Origin: Polynucleobacter sp. JS-JIR-5-A7
Lineage (GTDB): Bacteria; Pseudomonadota; Gammaproteobacteria; Burkholderiales; Burkholderiaceae
DNA: 64,000 nucleotides
Direction: 5' to 3'
NCBI RefSeq assembly: GCF_018687935.1
Contig: NZ_CP061308.1
Location: forward strand, 1,668,048 to 1,732,047
Position numbers and translations under genes: made by a program. Positions 59,565 to 64,000 of this stretch are shown piece after piece (the first letter of the stretch is position 1; each line of letters opens with the position of its first letter). The notes under the pieces were generated by a model. It searched no databases. It saw nothing but the letters and a program-made list of their open reading frames with translations, and was not told the origin of the DNA.

Positions 59565-59599
59565 ATATATGCGTATATACGCATACATATATATGTACA
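59565..59599. repeat. 35-nt alternating purine-pyrimidine tract with 18-bp palindrome
   Basis: Contains TATGCGTAT-ATACGCATA (59568-59585), perfect. The whole 35 nt alternates purine and pyrimidine. It lies 37-71 bp upstream of the crp/fnr start and just past the cydB stop. Confidence 0.8.
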
Positions 59600-59639
59600 A
59601 GGTCATATATAAGATGAATAATAAACGGTGTGAACAGGT

Positions 59640-60656
59640 TTAATAGTAAGTAAGCGCACTAGCTTTACCCTTAAATATCCGATATGAAAAAAGCGTATAC
59701 CCCAAAATAGTTGGGAGCACGATGATTGCTCCCCAAAAAATTACCCATAGAGACTCAGTGGCTGCAGCAGCCTGCCATAAAGTCATTTTGCCAATGATGA
59801 CATATGGAAAAATACTATAAGCAATGCCAAAGAATGCCAGCCAAAAGATCGCAACAACAAAAGAAAATGGTAACCACTCTAGCTTACTAGCACCCCGCTC
59901 TAAGGATTGGATAGAGTGATTTGTGAGCAGAAATAAAATAGCGGTTGCCAGTGGTACCGGTGAGAGCCAAAGAATTTGTGGCCATGCAAACCATTTGTTC
60001 ATGATTTCAGGGCTAAAGTATGGTGTGGCAGCCGAGACCAATGCAATACCAAATCCAGTGAGCCATAAACTGGTTTTAGCCCATCGAAATGATTGCTGCT
60101 GAAGTTGTCCTTCTGTTTTTAAAATCAGCCATGTTGACCCAAGCAGCACGTAACCTGCTGGTAAACATATTCCAACCAGCAGTGAAAAACCCCAACCTAA
60201 AATTCCTGAATCAAACCCCACGATCAGGCGGCCGATCATGATGCCCTGAGAGACTGAAGCAATCAGACTACCGATATAAAACAATAAATTCCAAAGCGGC
60301 TTTTGTTCAATATTGACCTTAACCCTAAAGTCAAATGACACGCCTCGAAGAATTAACCCCATCAACATCGCCGCTACAGGTAAGTAGAGCTCAGTTAGTA
60401 TCGGCCCATGAGCCAATGGAAACGCGACAAGTAATAGGCCAACACCTAAAACAATCCAGGTTTCGTTGGCATCCCAAAAAGGGCCAATCGATGCAATCAT
60501 CATATCTTTGTCATGGTCTGATGCTCGATTGAGCAGCATTCCAATTCCTAAGTCGTAACCGTCCAGAACTACATAAGACAGCATGGCAAATCCCATGGCG
60601 ACAAAGAAAAATAGCGGGAGCCAGACAGATGCTTGGGTATAGTCAATTGAGGTCAT
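59640..60656 (-). CDS. cydB: Cytochrome bd ubiquinol oxidase subunit II
   Basis: A 338-aa protein with about eight membrane helices. N-terminal 'MLSYVVLDGYDLGIGMLLN' (conserved Asp) and 'IGPFWDANETWIVLGVGLLLVAFPLAHG' are the CydB signature. Located 3 bp after cydA. Forms the structural partner of CydA. Confidence 0.95.
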   Translation of the reverse strand: MTSIDYTQASVWLPLFFFVAMGFAMLSYVVLDGYDLGIGMLLNRASDHDKDMMIASIGPFWDANETWIVLGVGLLLVAFPLAHGPILTELYLPVAAMLMGLILRGVSFDFRVKVNIEQKPLWNLLFYIGSLIASVSQGIMIGRLIVGFDSGILGWGFSLLVGICLPAGYVLLGSTWLILKTEGQLQQQSFRWAKTSLWLTGFGIALVSAATPYFSPEIMNKWFAWPQILWLSPVPLATAILFLLTNHSIQSLERGASKLEWLPFSFVVAIFWLAFFGIAYSIFPYVIIGKMTLWQAAAATESLWVIFWGAIIVLPTILGYTLFSYRIFKGKASALTYY

Positions 60657-60659
60657 AAC

Positions 60660-62021
60660 TTAAGTCCTAAAAAGACTCCACGAAGTTTCAGATTGCTTTT
60701 CAACTTGAGTTTTGGCGTTTTCTTTATCGTCAGCCTGGCGAGCCAGATAGAAGACAACCCAAATATAAGCAGCTAGTAAACCCATATATAAAGTTAAGTA
60801 GGCGAAAAGAGTAGAAAAGACCATGCTTGTTGGCAAAGTGGTTGCGGCTTGTGCAGTGGTCAGCACTCCAGTGACCAAATAAGGTTGTCGCCCAATTTCA
60901 GTTACGTACCAACCGGCTAAAACGGCAACCCAGCCAGAGAAGGTCATCAGCACTAAACCTTTGGCCAACAACTTTGGTAGAGGCCGATTTTGACGCATCT
61001 GCCAACGTCCCAACCATGAAAATAAGAGCATTAAGACACCAACGCCAACCATCACTCTAAAAGCAAAAAATACAGGGGCAACAGGAGGAATCTTATCTCC
61101 AAAGTCATTCAATCCCTTGACCTCACCATCCCAACTATGGGTTAAGTAAAAAGACGCCAACTTAGGAATGCTTATCTCATAGTCGTTAGTACGAGTTTGT
61201 TTATTGGGTATCCCAAAGATTACTGCAGGCACACCAGTACCGCCATTCCAAATTCCCTCCATAGCGGCTAGCTTTGCAGGTTGATGATGAAGCGTATTTA
61301 GGCCATGTAGATCTCCAAGCATAATTTGAATGGGCGTTAAAACCATGGCAGCAGTGAGCGCCATTTTCATCACCATCAAATTTGCTTCCGAGCGGCTATT
61401 ACGAAGGTAGCGGTAAGCAGAAATACCGGCTAAGAAAAACGATACTGTTAAAAATGAAGCTAACATCATGTGCCCCAGGCGATAAGGCATCGATGGATTA
61501 AAGATGATGGCTATCCAATCAACGGCATGCGCTCTGCCATCAATCATGGTAAAACCCTGCGGAGTTTGCATCCATGAATTTAAAGCAATAATCCAAAAGG
61601 CTGAAAGGCTCGTCCCAAAAGCCACCAAAAAAGTAGCTAATGTATGCACTCTTTGCGAAACACGCTTTGCACCAAATAGCATGACGCCTAAGAAAGTTGC
61701 CTCAAGGAAAAAGGCTGTTAGGACTTCATAGGCCAATAATGGACCGGCAATATTGCCAACGGTTTCCATGTACCCAGGCCAGTTTGTTCCAAACTGAAAG
61801 CTCATCGTGATACCACTCACGACACCTAAAGCAAATGTTAAGGCAAAGACTTTGATCCAGAACTGATATGCCTCTTTCCAGCAATCTAACCCAGTCCTGT
61901 TGTGTTTAATCTTGAAGTAGAAAAGGAACCAGCCTAAGGCAATCGAAATAGTCGGGAACAAAATATGGAAGGAAATATTTGCACCAAACTGGATTCTGCT
62001 CATAATAAGTGTGTCCAACAT
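60660..62021 (-). CDS. cydA: Cytochrome bd ubiquinol oxidase subunit I
   Basis: A 453-aa protein. Heme ligands are recognisable: His in SFHILFPT, His in RLGHMMLAS, Met in FFAFRVMVG; Glu in FFLEATFLG; and the quinol-loop motif 'EIGRQPYLVTGVLTT'. The short Q-loop and overall length fit the cyanide-insensitive (CIO) branch. bd-type oxidases are known to resist sulfide and cyanide, which suits the sulfide module and the distant cyanase. Start is preceded by a purine-rich site. Confidence 0.95.
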   Translation of the reverse strand: MLDTLIMSRIQFGANISFHILFPTISIALGWFLFYFKIKHNRTGLDCWKEAYQFWIKVFALTFALGVVSGITMSFQFGTNWPGYMETVGNIAGPLLAYEVLTAFFLEATFLGVMLFGAKRVSQRVHTLATFLVAFGTSLSAFWIIALNSWMQTPQGFTMIDGRAHAVDWIAIIFNPSMPYRLGHMMLASFLTVSFFLAGISAYRYLRNSRSEANLMVMKMALTAAMVLTPIQIMLGDLHGLNTLHHQPAKLAAMEGIWNGGTGVPAVIFGIPNKQTRTNDYEISIPKLASFYLTHSWDGEVKGLNDFGDKIPPVAPVFFAFRVMVGVGVLMLLFSWLGRWQMRQNRPLPKLLAKGLVLMTFSGWVAVLAGWYVTEIGRQPYLVTGVLTTAQAATTLPTSMVFSTLFAYLTLYMGLLAAYIWVVFYLARQADDKENAKTQVEKQSETSWSLFRT

Positions 62022-62275
62022 CCTATTGCCCCTTATTTTTGATGTACTTTTTTATTATCCTCTTAACCACTATGAATTGCTGAGCTTGGCTTTATACCCA
62101 TCTCATTTAATCGACCGTTAAGACAATGCGAGCGTCAAACCTCAAAATGGATTAATTTACGGGGAGTTGATGATGGCTGACCTATAGTGCCGTGAAAATT
62201 AATGTGTAAAGTGTGTGGAGTTTGCCTACACACTTTCTAGCATGTCCAGCGTTACTTAAATGTAACGTCCATCCT
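62022..62275. other. 254-bp intergenic region upstream of cydAB
   Basis: No ORF. Contains a 9-bp inverted repeat AAAGTGTGT/ACACACTTT (62208-62236) without a T-run, and the loose GTTAC palindrome. A lone FNR half-site (ATCAA on the minus strand near 62046) is not convincing. Confidence 0.5.
62250..62267. repeat. GTTAC palindrome, loose copy 4
   Basis: CGTTAC-TTAAAT-GTAACG, 6-bp arms. Same outer sequence as copies 1-3 with a shifted centre. No tRNA fragment is nearby. Confidence 0.6.
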
Positions 62276-62890
62276 CTACTCCATCCTACAAAAGCAATAT
62301 AGAAACTGTTGCGTAGTGCCCATTGGAGTTTGATGTAGCTCTGTTGAGCTATTAATTAGCTTGAATGTCTTACCGAACTGCCCGTGAAGGTTTTCTGAGT
62401 CATAGCGAACGACATCCAACCCACTACATTTCTCAGGGCCATCTGGACCAAAAGTGGACATAATCACATAGCCGCCATGCTTAACTGATCGCATAACTTG
62501 CTCTACATACTTCACTCGCTGAGCTTGTTCAGTTAAAAAGTGAAAGACTGCTCTGTCATGCCAAACATCAAAGTAGTTTTGAGGCAACGTAGCCTGCGTA
62601 ATATCAGCACAATACCAATGAACTTTATCGGCTTTTTTGCCAATGCGATCCCTGGCAACATCAATTGCTTTTTGAGAAATATCTAAAACACTAATATCTT
62701 GATAGCCCTCAGATAAAAGATCATCGACTAGGGTCGCCTCGCCTCCACCAATATCAATAATGGCAGCATCCTTAATACTTGTGGCTTGATGAATCAGATT
62801 TAAGGATGTCTCTAAATGCGGCGCATACCAACTAACTGCATCTGGCGCCTTAGTGCCATAAACCTTTTCCCAATGCTCTTTGTTATCCAT
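62276..62890 (-). CDS. Class I SAM-dependent methyltransferase
   Basis: A 204-aa protein. SAM-binding motif I 'AAIIDIGGGEATLVDDLL', motif II 'ISVLDISQKAIDVARDRI', motif III 'VHWYCADITQATLP'. N-terminal 'EHWEKVYGTKAPDAVSWYAPHLETSLNLI' is typical of a proteobacterial group of small methyltransferases, sometimes near sulfur or metal-detoxification genes. The substrate (thiol, sulfide or metalloid) is not known. Confidence 0.88.
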   Translation of the reverse strand: MDNKEHWEKVYGTKAPDAVSWYAPHLETSLNLIHQATSIKDAAIIDIGGGEATLVDDLLSEGYQDISVLDISQKAIDVARDRIGKKADKVHWYCADITQATLPQNYFDVWHDRAVFHFLTEQAQRVKYVEQVMRSVKHGGYVIMSTFGPDGPEKCSGLDVVRYDSENLHGQFGKTFKLINSSTELHQTPMGTTQQFLYCFCRME

Positions 62891-62914
62891 GACATCCCCA
62901 ACCTATTAATAGGC

Positions 62915-63871
62915 TTACTTTAGCTTATATCCAGCATGACAAGCAACGCATGCCTGTGTTGTATTGCCCAGCGCAATTAATGCGGGCTTGATATTGCCTG
63001 TTGCGGCTGTATTTTGAACTTCAATTGCAAACTTACTGGCATTTCGATGCATAGCGGTACCAGCTTCTTGCATGCCCTTTGGCATGAACTTGGAATTTTC
63101 ATACGCACCATGTAATTTAAGCGTATTCATGCCTAGACGATCCTCTGCAAGCTGTGCAGCTTTGTCATATTGCCCCTTGCCCATTGCCTCTTGTATTAGA
63201 GAGATTGTTTGCAAATGATCTCGCATATTCGTCAAGATATGCTCTTTCATCAGCGCAGGAAAATCTACTGCCACTCGATTATCTTGTGTAGTGCCATTAC
63301 CAGTGTGCATCATATGCATTTGGTGCATTTGTGCCATATCAGCTTCTACAGCTGGCATAGGCGCGACACTCTGCTCACCATGCATCTGGTGTGTATCGGC
63401 ACCTTTATATCCAAGTAAGGATGGATCTAACATACCGCTAATCATGGCAATGTGTCCGAAAACCAAGAACAAAGCTACACAGATTGCATGAATCTTGAGC
63501 TTGCCCATTTGATCAAGGCTTTTATTTACAAAACCAAATTCTTGTAGGGCAATCCAGATTAAAGGTAGACCACCAATCAAATATGTTGATACCGCCACTA
63601 CATCAATTACGGTGCGCCATTCACCAGCCTTGGTAATAGGCAAAACGACTGTGGTCATTAAGTACGCAATGATGCCAATGAAATACAAGCCCACGGCGGT
63701 GCCAGCAAAGCGGTTTAGGTGAAATCCAAATCCATCAAACTTGCGGGTAAATAAAATGTAGAGCTCAGTAATAGCCAAGGTCTCTGCAAGCACTACTGGA
63801 ATAGCCATAAAAATCAGCAGGTTCCAAGGCTGATTATCAGCAAGTAACTGCATATAGTGAGTCATATTCAT
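62915..63871 (-). CDS. Four-helix membrane protein fused to a His/Met-rich linker and C-type heme domain
   Basis: A 318-aa protein. Four membrane helices (about 15-42, 55-80, 88-112, 125-147) resemble DUF6803. Residues 161-189 are a His/Met-rich linker (HQMHG, MHQMHMMH), typical of copper binding. The C-terminal domain (195-318) is helical and ends in 'CVACHAGYKL', the C-terminal heme site of cytochrome c'-type proteins, with axial His. AGGAG precedes the ATG. Role inferred as heme/copper redox or sensor; neighbours are bd oxidase genes. Confidence 0.8.
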   Translation of the reverse strand: MNMTHYMQLLADNQPWNLLIFMAIPVVLAETLAITELYILFTRKFDGFGFHLNRFAGTAVGLYFIGIIAYLMTTVVLPITKAGEWRTVIDVVAVSTYLIGGLPLIWIALQEFGFVNKSLDQMGKLKIHAICVALFLVFGHIAMISGMLDPSLLGYKGADTHQMHGEQSVAPMPAVEADMAQMHQMHMMHTGNGTTQDNRVAVDFPALMKEHILTNMRDHLQTISLIQEAMGKGQYDKAAQLAEDRLGMNTLKLHGAYENSKFMPKGMQEAGTAMHRNASKFAIEVQNTAATGNIKPALIALGNTTQACVACHAGYKLK

Positions 63872-63897
63872 TTTTAATCTCCTAATACATCAATGCG

Positions 63898-63918
63898 CAA
63901 AACCACCCGAAGGTGGCT
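63898..63918 (-). terminator. Intrinsic terminator for a gene beyond the right edge
   Basis: On the minus strand CCACC-TTCG-GGTGG followed by TTTTG. It lies upstream of the fusion gene's start, so it ends a minus-strand transcript from outside the window. Confidence 0.65.
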
Positions 63919-64000
63919 TTGTACCAACTAATAACACTTTATAGTCTATCCGCAGTTTCTGCCTGACATCATTTGCGGACCATGTCCTGCTGGCAAAGTA

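Noticed and set aside
62030..62055. FNR site upstream of cydA
   Set aside because: Only one half (ATCAA on the minus strand) is present; the other half is AAAAA.
62208..62236. Inverted repeat AAAGTGTGT/ACACACTTT
   Set aside because: No T-run after it and no regulator linked; recorded only in the intergenic description.

Overview
The window looks like a chromosomal segment of a Polynucleobacter-type betaproteobacterium (Burkholderiaceae). This is inferred from the AT-leaning composition, the abundance of tripartite-tricarboxylate (Bug/TctC) solute receptors, the Tat-type substrate-binding proteins and the betaproteobacterial style of the type II secretion genes. No rRNA, complete tRNA, CRISPR array, transposase or integrase is visible.

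Layout. 1-8.5 kb: catabolic and transport genes (FAH-family fragment, enolase-superfamily enzyme, TTT receptor, GntR regulator, lactonase, DctP receptor, molybdenum hydroxylase pair). 8.7-10.6 kb: two small winged-helix regulators around a 29-bp palindrome, an Ala-rich coiled-coil protein and a PAS protein. 10.7-14.3 kb: a nitrate/cyanate-type ABC transporter with cyanase, preceded by a good NtrC-like site. 14.7-18.7 kb: FrnE-like DsbA, BLUF photoreceptor, and the acetoin pair budB-budA. 19-24 kb: a catabolic cassette (TTT receptor, cupin, quinone reductase-like enzyme, BKACE, SDR, intradiol dioxygenase) lying between two identical 45-bp tRNA 3'-half fragments; a third copy lies at 42.9 kb. 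24.7-30.3 kb: two paralogous TetR genes bracket a YHYH lipoprotein, an RCC1-repeat protein and a multicopper-oxidase fold that has lost copper ligands. 30.4-42.6 kb: a type II secretion system split into divergent arms (M-N-D-E-F plus an M23 peptidase; C-G-H-I-J-K-L). 43-46 kb: small envelope proteins and Pal. 46-51.4 kb: three TTT receptors, a frameshifted TAXI receptor and an MBL-fold protein. 51.6-63.9 kb: a sulfide/persulfide module and the quinol oxidase CydAB, then a methyltransferase and a membrane/cytochrome fusion.

The sulfur region reads as one physiological unit. SQR would oxidise sulfide to persulfide and reduce quinone. An ETHE1-type dioxygenase and a rhodanese would process the persulfide, YeeE/YedE proteins would move sulfur compounds, TauE would export sulfite-type anions, HiPIP would carry electrons, and the bd oxidase (a type known to tolerate sulfide) would re-oxidise quinol. 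An ArsR protein with BigR/SqrR-like cysteine spacing and a Crp/Fnr protein sit in the cluster. The main operon's promoter has both an AT-rich inverted repeat and a perfect FNR box. Three roughly 30-35 nt perfectly alternating purine/pyrimidine tracts mark its module borders.

Most noteworthy: the copper-ligand-depleted multicopper oxidase operon; the repeated tRNA-half/palindrome units; the doubly controlled sulfide operon with a four-repeat NPCGP protein; the alternating tracts; and the His/Met-rich membrane-cytochrome fusion.
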